Source of the DNA: Persephonella sp. KM09-Lau-8
GTDB lineage: Bacteria; Aquificota; Aquificia; Aquificales; Hydrogenothermaceae
Length of the DNA stretch: 64,000 bases
Assembly: GCF_000703085.1 (NCBI RefSeq)
Contig: NZ_JNLL01000001.1
Span: forward strand, 1,798,001-1,862,000
Direction of reading: 5' to 3'
Shown here: positions 7,885 through 20,374 of the stretch, piece after piece
Layout: every line of letters starts with the position of its first letter
Position numbering within the stretch: the stretch's first letter is position 1
Translations under genes and position numbers: made by a program
The notes under the pieces: model-generated
What the model saw: only the letters and a program-made list of their open reading frames with translations
Told to the model about the DNA's origin: nothing
Databases searched by the model: none

Positions 7885-10800
7885 ATGAGGAATATAGAAA
7901 AATTGCCTTTCAACCCATTAAGAAAAAGTTTATCCAGAAGAAAAGAAGTATTACAACCCCCTGATTTACTACATGTTCAGAAAAACTCATTTGAAGATTT
8001 TATCCAATTCCATAAAAATCCTTATGAAAGAGAAGATAAAGGACTGCACGGAATATTTAAAAGCTCATTCCCTTTTGAAGACCCAAACGGCCAGATAACA
8101 ATAAATTATATTGCCTACGAAATCGGTGATTGGGAATGTGGGAAGTGTAGGAAATCAGTTAAAGATGATAATGAACATGTAGGTGGTCCAGGAGTTCCAT
8201 GTCCTTATTGTGGTGGGGTTTTAATATACAAGGAAAAAAATACTGTAGAAGAATGTAAATACAAAGGCCTTACTTACAGCGCTCCGTTAAGGGTTTTACT
8301 TGAACTTGTTATAAATGAAGTAAATCCTGAAACAGGAGAAATAACCCCTAAAACCATTAAAAAACAGAAAGTATACTTTGGAGATGTTCCTTTACTTACA
8401 GAACACGCCTATTTTGTGATAAATGGTTCAGAAAGGGTTGTGGTTTCACAGCTTATAAGGTCTTCTGGTATTTTCTTTGAAGCAAAAGAAGATAAAACAA
8501 AAGACATCCTCACAAGAATTATATATAAAGGTTCAGTAATTCCTGAAAAAGGTTCCAGACTGGAATTTGAGCATGCAACAAACGTTGAGATATTCAATGC
8601 AAAAATAGATAGAAGAAAGCTTCTTGGGACAACTATCTTAAGGGCTTTTGGTCTTGATACTGCTTATAAAATTCTTAAAAAATTCTATTCTGAAGTAAAA
8701 AGATTTGAAGTTAAAGATGGGGAAATATTAGATGAAAAAGGAGTTTCTGTATCACCTGAGGAGCTTGTAGAACAACTCCAGAATGACGAGATTTTTATCA
8801 CTTACACCACCGAAGATAAAGACGAAAAAGGAAATCTTATTACTGTTAGAAAAGAAGTTGCTGTAGAGCCTGAACATCTGGATAAATACCTGAATGATGA
8901 CAGGATAAACATTGAAGAGATTGTTGCTATATCTCCACTTGTATTTAGAAAATCTCCTTATGGAAATATCATTATTGAAACCCTCAAAAAAGACCAGCCA
9001 CAGATTAATGCTAACTTTACTTTCAGGGATGCTGCGAGGGTTGATATATACAGAAAAATGAGACCTACTGACACCGCTGTAATGGATCCTAAGGCATTCC
9101 TGAGAAGAGCAAATGAACTGTTTGAAAACATATTCTTTGATCCACAAAGATATGATTTGTCAAAGGTTGGTAGAGTTAAGCTCAATGCTAAAATACATGA
9201 AATTCCAGAAACAATAAAACCTTTAGACCTTGATACTCTACTGGAAGACTATCCACCACTTGCTCTTGCTGAAGATATAAAAGTAGGAAGAGAAAAGATC
9301 CCTGCTGGAACAAAAATAGATGAGGCATTAATAGAGAAACTTAAATCTAAGAAGTTTAAAGAGATTAAAGTTCAGCCATATCTTGATGACGAAGCAAGAT
9401 TCATACTTCTACCAGATGTAATTGGTATTGTTAAGTATCTCCTTGAACTTAGACTTGGTAAAAAAGAACTTGATGATATAGCACACCTTGGAAACAGAAG
9501 GGTAAGACCTGTAGGTGAACTTCTTGAAAATCAGACAAGACTTGGTCTTGTTAGAATGAACAAAGCTTTCAAGGACAGGGTCGCAACAGTAGATATAGAA
9601 GACCCTAACCTGAAAGCAGCTGATATGATTAATCCAAGATATGTAACAGGTTCAATTCTTGAGTTCCTGAAAGGCGGACAGCTTTCACAGTTTATGGATC
9701 AGGCCAACCCACTTGCTGAACTTACACACAAAAGAAGACTTTCTGCATTAGGTCCCGGAGGTCTTACAAGGGATAGTGCGAAGTTTGAAATCAGGGACGT
9801 TCACCCAACCCACTACGGAAGGGTATGTCCAATTGAAACACCTGAAGGACAGAACATTGGTCTTATTTCCTCAATGACAGTATATGCAACAATAAATGAG
9901 TTTGGATTTCTTGTTTCACCGTATAGAAAGGTTAAAAATGGTGTTGTTACAGATGAAATAGAATATCTTGCTGCCTATGATGAAGAAAAATACGTAATAG
10001 CACAGGCTAACGCCCCAATAGATGAAAAAGGAAGATTTATAAACGACAGAGTTCTTGCAAGGGCTAAAGGAGATATCAGGCTTGTATCTCCAGATGAAGT
10101 TGATTATATGGACGTATCTCCTAAACAGGTTGTATCTGTATCTGCATCCTTAATTCCATTCCTTGAGCATGATGATGCTAACAGGGCACTTATGGGTTCT
10201 AACATGCAACGTCAGGCTGTTCCACTGCTGAAAACAGAGTATCCACTTGTTGGAACAGGAATGGAAAAGATTGTTGCAGAACACTCTGGAGCTGCTGTAA
10301 TCGCTAAAAGAGGTGGAGTTGTTGAGTCTGTTTCAGGAGATAGAATTGTTATCAGTGTAAATCCTGAAGAAATAAATGAAGATGACCCACTGGATATAGG
10401 ACTTGATGTATACGAACTTATGAAGTTCAAAGGTTCTAACCAGGCAACATGTATGAACCAGAGACCTCTGGTTAGAAAAGGAGATACAGTTGTTGCAGGT
10501 TCAGTAATCGCAGACGGAACCTCAACATACAAAGGTGAACTCTCACTTGGTAAAAACGTTCTGGTAGCATTTATGCCATGGAGAGGGTATAACTTCGAGG
10601 ACGCTATTGTTATTTCAGAAAGACTTGTTAAAGATGATGTATTTACATCAATACATATAGAAGAGTTCACATGCGAAGCCAGAGAAACAAAACTTGGACC
10701 AGAAGAAATCACAAGGAATATTGTTGGTGTAAATGAAAAAGCACTGGCAAACCTTGACGAGCACGGAATAGTCAGAGTTGGTGCTTATGTAAAACCGGGA

Positions 10801-12363
10801 GATATTCTCGTTGGAAAAGTAACTCCAAAAGGTGAAACACAGCCAACTCCAGAAGAAAAACTGCTTCTTGCAATATTTGGTGAGAAAGCAGCAGATGTTA
10901 AGGATTCATCCCTCAGGGTTCCTGCTGGTGTGGAAGGTATAGTTATTGATGTCCAGGTTTTTGCAAGGAAAAAATCAGGTAAGAAGGAGAATAAATATAT
11001 CCAGAAGCTTATAGATGAAGAAATTGCCAAGTTGGACAAAGAACTTGAGGAGAAAAAGAAATTTATAACAGCAAGAAGAGATGAACTGGTAAAAGAACTG
11101 ATTATTGGACAGAAAGTTCCAAGGGATATCAAAGTAGCAGGAAAGGTAATACTGAAAAAAGGTGAAGAAATCACTGAAGAAACAGCAGACAACGTTCTTA
11201 GATTCATAGTTGTTAATCCATCTGGATTCCTTTCAGACAAAAAAGTGATAGAAAAGGTTGAAAATATCGTAAATAAAGCAAAATTACAGATAGAACTTTG
11301 GGAAAATATCTACGAAAAACAAAAGCAGCAGGCACAAAAAGGTGCAGACCTGAAACCAGGAGTTAATGAACTGGTAAAAGTTTTCATAGCCCAAAAGCGT
11401 AAAATTCAGGTTGGTGACAAAATGGCCGGTAGACACGGAAACAAAGGTGTTATTTCCGTTGTTTTACCGGAAGAGGATATGCCATTTATGGAAGATGGAA
11501 CACCTGTTGATATAGTGCTCAACCCACTGGGTGTTCCTTCACGTATGAATGTAGGACAGATACTTGAAACCCACCTTGGACTTGCAGCCAAAAAACTTGG
11601 TGAAAAATTAGGAGAAGAACTTAAGAAAATCTCTGGCAAAGATGCAATTATCAAGAAAATTGTTGAGTATTACAAAATAGCAAGCAAAACAGGTGACAAG
11701 ATAATTGATAAGTATAGAAAAGAGGATATAAAAGAGCTTGAAAGATATCTGAAAACACTGGATGAAGATACATTGAAAGCTGTTGTAAAAGACCTGACAG
11801 AGATAGGTATTCCGGTAAGAACACCTGTATTTGAAGGTGCAACAGAAAAAGACATTAAAGAAATGCTTGAAGCTGCCGGATTTAAGCCTTCTGGAAAAAT
11901 GAAACTGATAGATGGAAGAACAGGAGAGCCATTTGACCTTGAAGTAACAGCCGGATATATGTATATGCTTAAACTGATACATATGGTTGATGATAAAATA
12001 CACGCACGTTCTACAGGACCATACTCACTTATTACACAACAGCCTCTTGGTGGTAGAGCACAGTTCGGTGGTCAGAGATTTGGGGAAATGGAAGTATGGG
12101 CACTGGAAGCACACGGAGCTGCATACTCACTTCAAGAAATGCTTACAGTTAAGTCTGACGACATAGAAGGTAGAAAAAGAGTTTACGAATCTATCGTTAA
12201 AGGCAAATACTACTACGATATAGGTGTTCCAGAATCATTCAAAGTTCTGGTAAGGGAGCTGAAAGCACTTGCACTGGATGTTGAATGTAAACTGGAAGAT
12301 GGTGAGCAACAAGCCTGTGATACAGTTGATATAGTCTCAAAAAGTAAGAAAAAAGAGCTTTAA
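7885..12363 (+). CDS. rpoB: RNA polymerase beta subunit with N-terminal zinc-ribbon insert
   Basis: A 1,492-residue catalytic subunit. Conserved landmarks include the rifampicin-region stretch around [20 protein letters not shown] and [10 protein letters not shown], the [16 protein letters not shown] block, and the C-terminal [20 protein letters not shown]. Unusually, residues about 82-120 contain four cysteines (Cys85, 88, 106 and 109 as CxxC-x17-CxxC) inserted just before the conserved [15 protein letters not shown] block, where E. coli beta has no cysteine cluster. Further lineage insertions lie around the [16 protein letters not shown] region and after [12 protein letters not shown]. It starts with ATG behind AAAGGTGG and is separate from rpoC, not fused. 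Confidence 0.98.
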   Translation: MRNIEKLPFNPLRKSLSRRKEVLQPPDLLHVQKNSFEDFIQFHKNPYEREDKGLHGIFKSSFPFEDPNGQITINYIAYEIGDWECGKCRKSVKDDNEHVGGPGVPCPYCGGVLIYKEKNTVEECKYKGLTYSAPLRVLLELVINEVNPETGEITPKTIKKQKVYFGDVPLLTEHAYFVINGSERVVVSQLIRSSGIFFEAKEDKTKDILTRIIYKGSVIPEKGSRLEFEHATNVEIFNAKIDRRKLLGTTILRAFGLDTAYKILKKFYSEVKRFEVKDGEILDEKGVSVSPEELVEQLQNDEIFITYTTEDKDEKGNLITVRKEVAVEPEHLDKYLNDDRINIEEIVAISPLVFRKSPYGNIIIETLKKDQPQINANFTFRDAARVDIYRKMRPTDTAVMDPKAFLRRANELFENIFFDPQRYDLSKVGRVKLNAKIHEIPETIKPLDLDTLLEDYPPLALAEDIKVGREKIPAGTKIDEALIEKLKSKKFKEIKVQPYLDDEARFILLPDVIGIVKYLLELRLGKKELDDIAHLGNRRVRPVGELLENQTRLGLVRMNKAFKDRVATVDIEDPNLKAADMINPRYVTGSILEFLKGGQLSQFMDQANPLAELTHKRRLSALGPGGLTRDSAKFEIRDVHPTHYGRVCPIETPEGQNIGLISSMTVYATINEFGFLVSPYRKVKNGVVTDEIEYLAAYDEEKYVIAQANAPIDEKGRFINDRVLARAKGDIRLVSPDEVDYMDVSPKQVVSVSASLIPFLEHDDANRALMGSNMQRQAVPLLKTEYPLVGTGMEKIVAEHSGAAVIAKRGGVVESVSGDRIVISVNPEEINEDDPLDIGLDVYELMKFKGSNQATCMNQRPLVRKGDTVVAGSVIADGTSTYKGELSLGKNVLVAFMPWRGYNFEDAIVISERLVKDDVFTSIHIEEFTCEARETKLGPEEITRNIVGVNEKALANLDEHGIVRVGAYVKPGDILVGKVTPKGETQPTPEEKLLLAIFGEKAADVKDSSLRVPAGVEGIVIDVQVFARKKSGKKENKYIQKLIDEEIAKLDKELEEKKKFITARRDELVKELIIGQKVPRDIKVAGKVILKKGEEITEETADNVLRFIVVNPSGFLSDKKVIEKVENIVNKAKLQIELWENIYEKQKQQAQKGADLKPGVNELVKVFIAQKRKIQVGDKMAGRHGNKGVISVVLPEEDMPFMEDGTPVDIVLNPLGVPSRMNVGQILETHLGLAAKKLGEKLGEELKKISGKDAIIKKIVEYYKIASKTGDKIIDKYRKEDIKELERYLKTLDEDTLKAVVKDLTEIGIPVRTPVFEGATEKDIKEMLEAAGFKPSGKMKLIDGRTGEPFDLEVTAGYMYMLKLIHMVDDKIHARSTGPYSLITQQPLGGRAQFGGQRFGEMEVWALEAHGAAYSLQEMLTVKSDDIEGRKRVYESIVKGKYYYDIGVPESFKVLVRELKALALDVECKLEDGEQQACDTVDIVSKSKKKEL

Positions 12364-12403
12364 AAAGGGGCTTTAGCCCCTCCTTTTAAACTTTTAAAGG
12401 AGG
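12359..12403 (+). promoter_or_regulatory. Competing hairpins over the rpoC ribosome-binding site
   Basis: GGGGC (12367-12371) pairs with GCCCC (12376-12380), extendable by flanking A/T pairs with a two-base bulge. Alternatively CCTCCTTT (12379-12386) pairs perfectly with AAAGGAGG (12396-12403), the rpoC Shine-Dalgarno sequence. The two stems share bases 12379-12386, so they exclude each other. Confidence 0.6.
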
Positions 12404-12412
12404 TTTACAACC

Positions 12413-15400
12413 TTGATAGAAGAAAACAAAGCAAAAGGCTTAATGCCATTTGAGAGCATAAGACTTTCACTTGCTTCACCTGAAAAAATAAGGGAATGGT
12501 CCCACGGTGAAGTTAAAAAACCAGAAACCTTAAACTACAGAACATTAAAACCAGAAAAAGATGGTCTGTTCTGTGCAAAAATATTTGGTCCAGTAAAGGA
12601 CTACGAATGTTTATGTGGAAAATACAAAAAGAAAAAGTATGAAGGAACTATATGTGATAGATGTGGGGTTGAGGTAACAAGATCCGATGTTAGAAGAGAA
12701 AGATTTGGTCATATTGAGCTTGCATCCCCAGTTGCCCATATCTGGTATCTAAAGTCAACACCTTCAAAAATCGGTAATCTACTTGGTCTTACATCAAGGG
12801 ATATAGAAAGGGTTATATACTTTGAGTCTTATCTTATAGTTGAACATCCAGATGAAGAGGAAGAAGAAGCATTTGAGAATGATCCAAACACAATTCCTTT
12901 AATGGATGGTGCTCTAACAAAATATGTGAAGTTATATGTAAAATCAGAGGAAGAATTCAGAGAAGCTTACGAATATGAGCACTCAGAAAAATATGAATAT
13001 GGAATGGGTGCTGAGAAAGTAAAAGATATTCTCTCCAGACTTGACCTTGAGGCTTATGCTGCAAAACTTAGAAAAGAGATGAAAGCCTATGCTATAGGCT
13101 TTGATGAGCTTGGTCCTGAATTTAAACAAACACAGGATAGACTTTATAAAAAGGTAATAACAGAAATTGCAAGAAGATTTGCAGAAGCTGGAATTAAGTT
13201 TGGAGAGAAAATTCCTACAGATAAAGAGATAGATGCTGTTATATCCAAAGAATACTATCTGGTAATAGACCCTAAAGATACAAATCTACAAACTGGACAA
13301 CTTATCCATGAAGAAGAATACAAAGACCTTGTTGCCCAATACGGTGAAGATGGTTTTGTGGTAGATAGAGGACCTTCTGCTCTTGAAAAACTTTACAAGC
13401 TTTATAGAGAGAAGAATCCAGATATCCCAATATTCGAAGTCATAAAAGACTCTGTAAGACAGACAATTCTTAAAGAAGTTGCAGAGCAGAAACTGAAAAA
13501 ATTAGTAAGAAGACTCAGACTTATCGAAGGATTTATAAAGTCAGGAAACAGACCTGAATGGATGATTCTTGATGTAATTCCTGTTATCCCACCAGATTTA
13601 AGACCTCTTATTCCTCTGGATGGTGGAAGATTTGCAACATCTGACCTGAACGACCTTTACAGAAGAGTTATTAATAGAAATAACAGGCTTAAAAGACTGA
13701 TTGAGTTAGATGCTCCAGAGATTATTATCAGAAATGAAAAAAGAATGCTTCAGGAAGCAGTTGATGCACTTATAGATAACGGTAGAAGAGGAAGAATCGT
13801 TACACAGAATAACAGACCACTTAAATCCCTGTCAGATTCATTAAGAGGTAAACAGGGTAGATTTAGACAGAACCTCCTTGGTAAAAGGGTTGATTACTCA
13901 GGTCGTTCTGTTATTGTTGTGGGACCTGAACTGGAAATGCACCAGTGTGGTTTACCAAAAATAATGGCTCTTGAGCTTTTCAAGCCATTTGTATACAGAA
14001 GACTTGAAGAAAAAGGATATGCAACATCCATCAAAAACGCTAAAAGAATGGTTCAGGAAAAGGCACCGGAGGTATGGGAGTGCCTTGAAGAAGTTGTAAA
14101 ACAACACCCTGTTCTGCTTAACAGGGCACCAACACTCCACAGGATGTCTGTTCAGGCATTTGAGCCTGTTTTAGTGGAAGGCAAAGCTATAAAACTTCAC
14201 CCATTAGTATGTCCTCCATTTAACGCTGACTTTGACGGAGACCAGATGGCTGTTCACGTGCCTTTATCTGTAGAGGCACAGATAGAATCTTATGTTTTAA
14301 TGCTTTCTACACAGAATATTCTTTCTCCTGCACATGGAAAACCTATCACAATGCCTTCTCAGGATATTATTCTTGGTGCCTATTACCTTACACAGATTGT
14401 AGAGGGCTCTAAAGGTGAAGGAAAGCTATTTGCAAATGAGGACGAAGCAATTCTGGCTTATGACCTTGGAAAAGTTGACCTCCTTGCAAAAATAAAAGTC
14501 AAAAAAGACGGAAAAATAGTTGAAACATCAGTAGGAAGATTAATCCTTAACAGGGTTTTCCCCGAAGGCTTTAGATTTGTAAACGAACCACTTGACAAGA
14601 AAAAAGTTTCAGCAATTATCTCTGAGATATATGAACAGTTTGGAAATGAGATAACAGCCGAAACTCTTGATAAGCTAAAAGAGCTTGGCTTTGAATATGC
14701 TGCTAAAGCAGGTGTATCAATATCAGCAGATGACCTGGTAGTTCCTAAAAACAAATGGGAAATCATAAGAAAAGCTGAAGAAGAAGCTCAGAAAGTATGG
14801 CAGCAATATGTTGACGGAATTATCACAAAAGGTGAAAGACATAACAAAATTATTGATATCTGGTCACAGACCACAAATGAAGTAACAAGACTTCTGTTTG
14901 AAGAACTTGAGAAGACAAAGAGAATAGAAAATGGAAAAGAATACCCTGGTATCTTTAACCCAATCTATATGATGGCACTCTCAGGTGCGAGGGGTAATAA
15001 AGACCAGATCAGGCAGCTTGCCGGTATGCGTGGTCTGATGGCCAAGCACTCAGGTGAGTTTATAGAAACACCAATCAGATCTAACTTCAAAGAAGGTCTG
15101 ACAATTGTTGAGTACTTTATTTCCACATACGGTGCAAGAAAAGGTCTTGCAGATACAGCATTAAAAACAGCTGTTGCTGGATATCTTACAAGAAGACTTG
15201 TTGATGTTGCACAGGATGTAATTATTACAAATGACGACTGTGGAACACTTAATGGTCTTGAAGTATCTGCAATCATAGAAGGTGGAGAAATTGTTGTATC
15301 ACTCAAAGATAGGATAATAGGTAGATATGCTGCTGAAGATGTAGTAGACCCATATACAAACGAGGTCATTGTAAATGCAGGTGAAGAAATAGATGAAGAA

Positions 15401-17173
15401 AAAGCACAGGCCATAGAAAATGCGGGAATAGAAACAGTTAAGATCAGATCTGTCCTTACATGTGAACAAAAAAGAGGTGTATGTGCAAAATGTTACGGAA
15501 GAGACCTGTCACAGAAAAAACTGGTTGATATTGGAGAAGCTGTTGGAATTATTGCAGCTCAGTCTATCGGTGAGCCTGGAACGCAGCTTACAATGAGAAC
15601 TTTCCACATTGGTGGTGCTGCTACGGCACAAAAAGCACAAACAAAACATGAAGCCTCTGTTGAAGGTATAGTTAAACTTCTTAATGTGAAAACTGTTGTT
15701 GATAGAGAAGGAAAAACTCTTGTGATAAACAGGGATGGTGCAATCCAAATTGTTGATGAAGAAGGAAAAATCAAAGAAAGATTCCCTGCTCCATACGGCG
15801 GTATCCTGAAGGTAAAAGATGGACAAAAGGTTAAACCTGGAGATGTTCTTGTTGAATGGGATCCATTTGCTATTCCAATTATTGCAGAGAAATCAGGAAC
15901 GCTTGAACTTAGAGATGTCATACTGGATGTAACAGTAAGAGAGGAAAGGGATAACATAACAGGAAAAACAATTATAGATATCTCCTTTATGAGACCTAAA
16001 GATGCAGTTCTCCACACCCCAAGAGCTGTTATCAAAGGAGATGATGGTAAAGAATACACTTATGACCTGCCTGTAAACACAATAATAATGCTTTCAAGAA
16101 ATGACCTTGAAACAAAATGGGATAAATGTCTTGCATGTTCGGAAGCTGAGGATGCAGATGTTTACCACAACTACCTGCAGGTAAAACCAGGATTCAAAGT
16201 TCAGGCAGGTGATATAATTGCTAAGATTCCAAGGGAAACAGCAAAAGTTAGAGATATCGTTGGAGGTCTTCCAAGGGTTGAAGAACTCCTTGAAGCAAGA
16301 GAACCTAAGAACAAAGCTATAGTTTCAGAGATAGACGGAATAGTCAGAATATATGAAGATGCTGATGATATAATCGTTTACAACCCAATTACAGGACAAT
16401 CTCAGAAATATGATGTTCCAAAGGATGCTCTGGTTCTGGTTAAAAATGGTCAACATGTCCATGAAGGGCAGATGCTCACAGACGATGGTTCTATAAAAGC
16501 TGAATTTGAAGGTGTAGTAAGACTTAAATCCAAAGGATACAAAGTTATCGTGTTTAACAAAGAAACAGGCCTCCAGAAAGAATACTCAATCGCAAAAGGT
16601 AAATATATGATTGTTAAAGATGGAGAAGTTGTTAAAGCTGGAGACCCACTTACAGATGGAACACCTAACCCACATGATATCCTGAGAATTATGGGACCTG
16701 AAGAGCTTGCCAAATTCCTTGTAAAAGAAGTTCAGATGGTTTACAGAATGCAGGGAGTTGAGATCAGCGATAAACACTTTGAAGTAATAATCAGACAGAT
16801 ACTCAGAAAAGTTAAGATTGTTGATCCAGGAGACTCCAGATTCCTCCTTAATGAAATAGTGGACAAAGTTGACCTTGAGGAAGAAGCAAAAAGAATAGCA
16901 GAAGAAGGTGGAAGACCACCTAAAGCAGAACCTGTTCTGGTTGGTATTACAAAAGCATCTCTCTCTACAAAAAGCTGGATTTCTGCTGCATCATTCCAGG
17001 AAACAACAAGAGTTCTTGCTGATGCTGCAGTTGAAGGAAAAGAAGACCACCTTGAAGGTCTCAAAGAAAACGTTATTATCGGTAATATAGTTCCAGCAGG
17101 AACAGGTATTAGACAATATGCAGAAGTTGAGGCAATTATTCCTCAGGAAGAGATAGAGAAACTTTCTGAATAA
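12413..17173 (+). CDS. rpoC: RNA polymerase beta' subunit
   Basis: A 1,586-residue catalytic subunit. The N-terminal zinc-binding domain reads [20 protein letters not shown]; the catalytic magnesium motif [12 protein letters not shown] is at residues 604-615; the second zinc cluster begins [13 protein letters not shown]; and the trigger-loop region contains [19 protein letters not shown]. It is about 180 residues longer than E. coli beta', with extra sequence in the N-terminal third (about residues 145-310) and in the barrel-like inserts after the trigger loop. The start is TTG at 12413, positioned 9 bases after the AAAGGAGG site. It is followed by a clear terminator. Confidence 0.98.
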   Translation: MIEENKAKGLMPFESIRLSLASPEKIREWSHGEVKKPETLNYRTLKPEKDGLFCAKIFGPVKDYECLCGKYKKKKYEGTICDRCGVEVTRSDVRRERFGHIELASPVAHIWYLKSTPSKIGNLLGLTSRDIERVIYFESYLIVEHPDEEEEEAFENDPNTIPLMDGALTKYVKLYVKSEEEFREAYEYEHSEKYEYGMGAEKVKDILSRLDLEAYAAKLRKEMKAYAIGFDELGPEFKQTQDRLYKKVITEIARRFAEAGIKFGEKIPTDKEIDAVISKEYYLVIDPKDTNLQTGQLIHEEEYKDLVAQYGEDGFVVDRGPSALEKLYKLYREKNPDIPIFEVIKDSVRQTILKEVAEQKLKKLVRRLRLIEGFIKSGNRPEWMILDVIPVIPPDLRPLIPLDGGRFATSDLNDLYRRVINRNNRLKRLIELDAPEIIIRNEKRMLQEAVDALIDNGRRGRIVTQNNRPLKSLSDSLRGKQGRFRQNLLGKRVDYSGRSVIVVGPELEMHQCGLPKIMALELFKPFVYRRLEEKGYATSIKNAKRMVQEKAPEVWECLEEVVKQHPVLLNRAPTLHRMSVQAFEPVLVEGKAIKLHPLVCPPFNADFDGDQMAVHVPLSVEAQIESYVLMLSTQNILSPAHGKPITMPSQDIILGAYYLTQIVEGSKGEGKLFANEDEAILAYDLGKVDLLAKIKVKKDGKIVETSVGRLILNRVFPEGFRFVNEPLDKKKVSAIISEIYEQFGNEITAETLDKLKELGFEYAAKAGVSISADDLVVPKNKWEIIRKAEEEAQKVWQQYVDGIITKGERHNKIIDIWSQTTNEVTRLLFEELEKTKRIENGKEYPGIFNPIYMMALSGARGNKDQIRQLAGMRGLMAKHSGEFIETPIRSNFKEGLTIVEYFISTYGARKGLADTALKTAVAGYLTRRLVDVAQDVIITNDDCGTLNGLEVSAIIEGGEIVVSLKDRIIGRYAAEDVVDPYTNEVIVNAGEEIDEEKAQAIENAGIETVKIRSVLTCEQKRGVCAKCYGRDLSQKKLVDIGEAVGIIAAQSIGEPGTQLTMRTFHIGGAATAQKAQTKHEASVEGIVKLLNVKTVVDREGKTLVINRDGAIQIVDEEGKIKERFPAPYGGILKVKDGQKVKPGDVLVEWDPFAIPIIAEKSGTLELRDVILDVTVREERDNITGKTIIDISFMRPKDAVLHTPRAVIKGDDGKEYTYDLPVNTIIMLSRNDLETKWDKCLACSEAEDADVYHNYLQVKPGFKVQAGDIIAKIPRETAKVRDIVGGLPRVEELLEAREPKNKAIVSEIDGIVRIYEDADDIIVYNPITGQSQKYDVPKDALVLVKNGQHVHEGQMLTDDGSIKAEFEGVVRLKSKGYKVIVFNKETGLQKEYSIAKGKYMIVKDGEVVKAGDPLTDGTPNPHDILRIMGPEELAKFLVKEVQMVYRMQGVEISDKHFEVIIRQILRKVKIVDPGDSRFLLNEIVDKVDLEEEAKRIAEEGGRPPKAEPVLVGITKASLSTKSWISAASFQETTRVLADAAVEGKEDHLEGLKENVIIGNIVPAGTGIRQYAEVEAIIPQEEIEKLSE

Positions 17174-17181
17174 ATTTACTC

Positions 17182-17210
17182 AAGGGGGTTTAATCCCCCT
17201 TAATCTTTTA
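17182..17210 (+). terminator. Intrinsic terminator after rpoC
   Basis: AAGGGGG (17182-17188) and CCCCCTT (17195-17201) form a 7-bp stem with a six-base loop, followed by AATCTTTTA. It separates the rpoBC unit from the str operon. Confidence 0.85.
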
Positions 17211-17240
17211 TATTAAATTTATCGTCTTACGGATAAGTAT

Positions 17241-17269
17241 TTGACTTGCAGTCCATATTTTATTATAAT
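17241..17269 (+). promoter_or_regulatory. Promoter of the str/S10 operon
   Basis: TTGACT (17241-17246) and a perfect TATAAT (17264-17269) are 17 bases apart, about 37 bases ahead of the rpsL start. Confidence 0.85.
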
Positions 17270-17305
17270 GTTAGCTTGTCTTTATATTTTAAAGGAGGTA
17301 TTAGT

Positions 17306-17680
17306 GTGCCAACGATAAACCAGCTTGTTAGAAAGGGAAGAAAAAAGGTTAAGAAAAAATCAAAAGCACCAGCGCTTGAAGGAAACCCTCAAAAAAGAGG
17401 TGTTTGTGTAAGGGTTTATACAACGACCCCAAAAAAGCCAAACTCTGCTTTAAGAAAAGTAGCAAGGGTTAGACTTTCGAACGGATATGAGGTGACCTGC
17501 TATATTCCAGGAATCGGACATAATCTTCAGGAACACTCAATTGTTCTTGTTAGAGGTGGAAGGGTAAAAGACCTGCCTGGTGTTAGATATAAGATTATCA
17601 GAGGAGCTCTTGATGCTGCTGGTGTTAAAGATAGAAGACAATCCCGTTCTAAATATGGAACAAAAAGACCAAAACAATAA
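17306..17680 (+). CDS. rpsL: Ribosomal protein S12
   Basis: A 124-residue decoding-centre protein of the 30S subunit. It starts with GTG at 17306 ([12 protein letters not shown]), 7 bases after AAAGGAGG; a longer in-frame reading from 17246 would begin inside the promoter and is rejected. The decoding loop [18 protein letters not shown] with the universally conserved lysine is intact, as is the [11 protein letters not shown] segment. First gene of the str operon. Confidence 0.97.
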   Translation: MPTINQLVRKGRKKVKKKSKAPALEGNPQKRGVCVRVYTTTPKKPNSALRKVARVRLSNGYEVTCYIPGIGHNLQEHSIVLVRGGRVKDLPGVRYKIIRGALDAAGVKDRRQSRSKYGTKRPKQ

Positions 17681-17697
17681 AGTAAGAGGTAAGTAGA

Positions 17698-18177
17698 ATG
17701 CCAAGGAAAGGACCTGTAAAACCAAGAGAAATAATGCCAGATCCAATTTATAAAGATGTTCTGGTTCACAAATTAATAAATAAAGTAATGAAAGATGGAA
17801 AAAAATCAGTTGCAGAAAAAATTGTTTATACAGCAATGAAAATTCTTGAAGAAAGAACAGGGGAAGATGCTTTAACAGCACTTCACAAAGCAATTGAAAA
17901 CATAAAGCCAGTTCTTGAAGTTAGACCAAGAAGAGTTGGTGGTTCTACGTATCAGGTTCCAATGGAAGTACCACCAAGAAGACAGATATCACTTGCTTTA
18001 AGATGGCTTGTTGAAGCTGCAAGGAACAGAAGTGGAAAAGGAAACTACACAATGATAGAAAAACTGGCAAATGAACTTTATGACGCTTATAACAACAGAG
18101 GTGCAGCTGTTAAGAAGAAAGAAGATACACATAGAATGGCAGAAGCAAATAAAGCATTTGCACATTATAGATGGTAA
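17698..18177 (+). CDS. rpsG: Ribosomal protein S7
   Basis: A 159-residue 30S head assembly protein starting [16 protein letters not shown]. It contains the conserved [17 protein letters not shown] segment and ends in [12 protein letters not shown]. It follows rpsL by 17 bases with an AAGAGGTAAG ribosome-binding site. In E. coli S7 is the translational repressor of the str operon; whether that holds here is not visible. Confidence 0.97.
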   Translation: MPRKGPVKPREIMPDPIYKDVLVHKLINKVMKDGKKSVAEKIVYTAMKILEERTGEDALTALHKAIENIKPVLEVRPRRVGGSTYQVPMEVPPRRQISLALRWLVEAARNRSGKGNYTMIEKLANELYDAYNNRGAAVKKKEDTHRMAEANKAFAHYRW

Positions 18178-18191
18178 TCAAATAAAAATTG

Positions 18192-18234
18192 AAAATTTAA
18201 TCAAAATTAATAAATTTTGAAACTTTAATCAAAA
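18192..18234 (+). other. AT-rich rpsG-fusA spacer with stem and direct repeat
   Basis: AAAATTTA (18192-18199) can pair with TAAATTTT (18211-18218). TTTAATCAAAA occurs twice (18196-18206 and 18224-18234). The role is unknown and the composition makes chance likely. Confidence 0.3.
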
Positions 18235-18255
18235 GAATCTGGAGGAAAAAAGAGA

Positions 18256-20340
18256 ATGGCAAGGCAAGTGCCAATTGAAAAATTAAGAAACATAGGGATT
18301 GTAGCCCACATTGACGCAGGTAAAACTACAACAACAGAAAGGATCCTGTTCTATACAGGTAAAACATATAAGATTGGTGAGGTGCACGAAGGTGCAGCCA
18401 CCATGGACTGGATGGAACAGGAAAAAGAAAGAGGTATCACAATTACCTCTGCTACAACAGCTGCTTACTGGAAGGGCTATCAGCTGAATATAATTGACAC
18501 ACCAGGTCACGTTGACTTTGGTGTTGAAGTTGTTCGTTCTATGAAAGCCCTTGATGGTATTGTTTTTGTTTTCTCTTCTGTTGAGGCAGTTCAGCCTCAG
18601 TCTGAAGCAAACTGGAGATGGGCTGATAAATTCAAGGTCCCAAGAATTGCCTTTGTTAATAAAATGGACAGGGTTGGAGCAGATTTCTTCAAAGTTTATG
18701 AAGATATGATTGAAAAATTAGGTGCAAGACCTGTTCCAATCCAGGTTCCTATCGGAAAAGAGGATAATTTTGAAGGTGTGGTAGACCTCTTTGAAATGAA
18801 GGCTTATATCTGGAGAGGAGATGAGCTTGGTGCTAAATATGACATAACAGATGAGATACCAGAAGATGTTAGACCTGTAGCTGAAGAATGGCGTGAAAAG
18901 ATGATTGAAACTATTGTTGAAACAGATGAAGAATTAATGGAAAAATATCTTGAAGGTGAAGAAATCTCTGTAGATGAACTCAAGAAAGCATTAAGAAAAG
19001 CCACAATAAATCTTGAACTTGTTCCAATGCTTTGCGGTTCTGCATTCAAAAATAAAGGTGTTCAGCCATTACTTGATGCTGTTATAGATTTCCTTCCTTC
19101 TCCAGTTGATGTTCCACCTGTTAAGGGTGTAAATCCACAAACTGGAGAAGAAGAAGAAAGACATGCATCTGATGATGAACCATTCTGTGCCCTTGCATTC
19201 AAAGTTATGGCAGATCCTTATGCAGGACAGCTTACTTACTTTAGAGTTTACTCTGGTGTTGTAAAAGCTGGAGATACAGTTCTTATAGCAAACAAAAATA
19301 AAAAGGTTAGAGTTGGTAGAATTCTCAGAATGCATGCTAACCAGAGAGAAGAAATTACAGAAGTTTATGCAGGGGATATCGCTGCTGCTGTTGGACTGGA
19401 TACAGTTACAGGAGATACACTTTCAGATCCAGATCATCCAATCGTTCTGGAATCTATGGAATTCCCAGAGCCTGTTATTGCTATGGCAATTGAGCCAAAA
19501 ACAAAATCTGATCAGGAAAAACTTTCTCAGGTTTTAAATAAATTTATGAAAGAAGACCCAACATTCAAAGTAACTGTTGATCCAGAAACCAACCAGACCC
19601 TTATTCACGGAATGGGTGAGCTTCACCTTGAAATTATGGTTGACAGAATGAAAAGAGAGTACGGAATAGAGGTTAACGTAGGTAAACCTCAGGTTGCATA
19701 TAAAGAAACAATCAAGAAAAAAGCTGTTGGTGAAGGTAAGTTTATCAGACAGTCTGGTGGTAGAGGTCAGTACGGTCACGCAATTATTGAAATTGAGCCT
19801 CTTGAAGGAAAGGATTATGAATTTGTGGACAAAATCGTTGGTGGTGTAATCCCAAAAGAATACATTCCAGCTGTTGATGCTGGTATTCAGGAAGCAATGC
19901 AAAATGGTGTTGTTGCCGGATACCCAATGATTGGAGTTAAAGCTACACTGTTTGATGGTTCATTCCACGAAGTTGACTCTTCTGAAATTGCTTTCAAAAT
20001 AGCAGGTTCTATGGCATTCAGAGAAGCCGCTAAAAAAGCAAACCCAGTACTCCTCGAACCTATAATGCTTGTTGAGGTTGATACGCCTGAGGAGTATATG
20101 GGAGATGTTATGGGTGACCTGTCTAAAAGAAGAGGTAAGATCCTTGGATCTGAGAAAAAAGGAACAACAATGACAATCAGAGCAGAAGTTCCACTTGCTG
20201 AGATGTTTGGTTATGCAACAGACCTCAGGTCTTTAACACAGGGTAGAGCAACATTCTCAATGGTATTTGAAAAATATGAAGAAGTTCCAAAAAATATCGC
20301 CGATGAAATTGCCGGCGAAAGAGCCAAAGCTACAAGCTAA
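18256..20340 (+). CDS. fusA: Elongation factor G
   Basis: A 694-residue translocation GTPase. P-loop AHIDAGKTT is at residues 17-25, followed by switch I around RGITITSA, switch [10 protein letters not shown] and NKMDRVG. Domains II to V follow, including [14 protein letters not shown] and SQGG-like [12 protein letters not shown] sequences. It has a GGAGG site 8 bases ahead of ATG. Length is normal for bacterial EF-G. tuf copy 2 follows by 34 bases. Confidence 0.98.
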   Translation: MARQVPIEKLRNIGIVAHIDAGKTTTTERILFYTGKTYKIGEVHEGAATMDWMEQEKERGITITSATTAAYWKGYQLNIIDTPGHVDFGVEVVRSMKALDGIVFVFSSVEAVQPQSEANWRWADKFKVPRIAFVNKMDRVGADFFKVYEDMIEKLGARPVPIQVPIGKEDNFEGVVDLFEMKAYIWRGDELGAKYDITDEIPEDVRPVAEEWREKMIETIVETDEELMEKYLEGEEISVDELKKALRKATINLELVPMLCGSAFKNKGVQPLLDAVIDFLPSPVDVPPVKGVNPQTGEEEERHASDDEPFCALAFKVMADPYAGQLTYFRVYSGVVKAGDTVLIANKNKKVRVGRILRMHANQREEITEVYAGDIAAAVGLDTVTGDTLSDPDHPIVLESMEFPEPVIAMAIEPKTKSDQEKLSQVLNKFMKEDPTFKVTVDPETNQTLIHGMGELHLEIMVDRMKREYGIEVNVGKPQVAYKETIKKKAVGEGKFIRQSGGRGQYGHAIIEIEPLEGKDYEFVDKIVGGVIPKEYIPAVDAGIQEAMQNGVVAGYPMIGVKATLFDGSFHEVDSSEIAFKIAGSMAFREAAKKANPVLLEPIMLVEVDTPEEYMGDVMGDLSKRRGKILGSEKKGTTMTIRAEVPLAEMFGYATDLRSLTQGRATFSMVFEKYEEVPKNIADEIAGERAKATS

Positions 20341-20374
20341 AAATTAAGAAAATTTAAGGAGGTAAATAAAGAAG

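Noticed and set aside
10212-10712. 166-aa and other minus-strand frames inside rpoB and rpoC
   Set aside because: Shadows of the strongly conserved polymerase genes, without ribosome-binding sites or recognisable domains.
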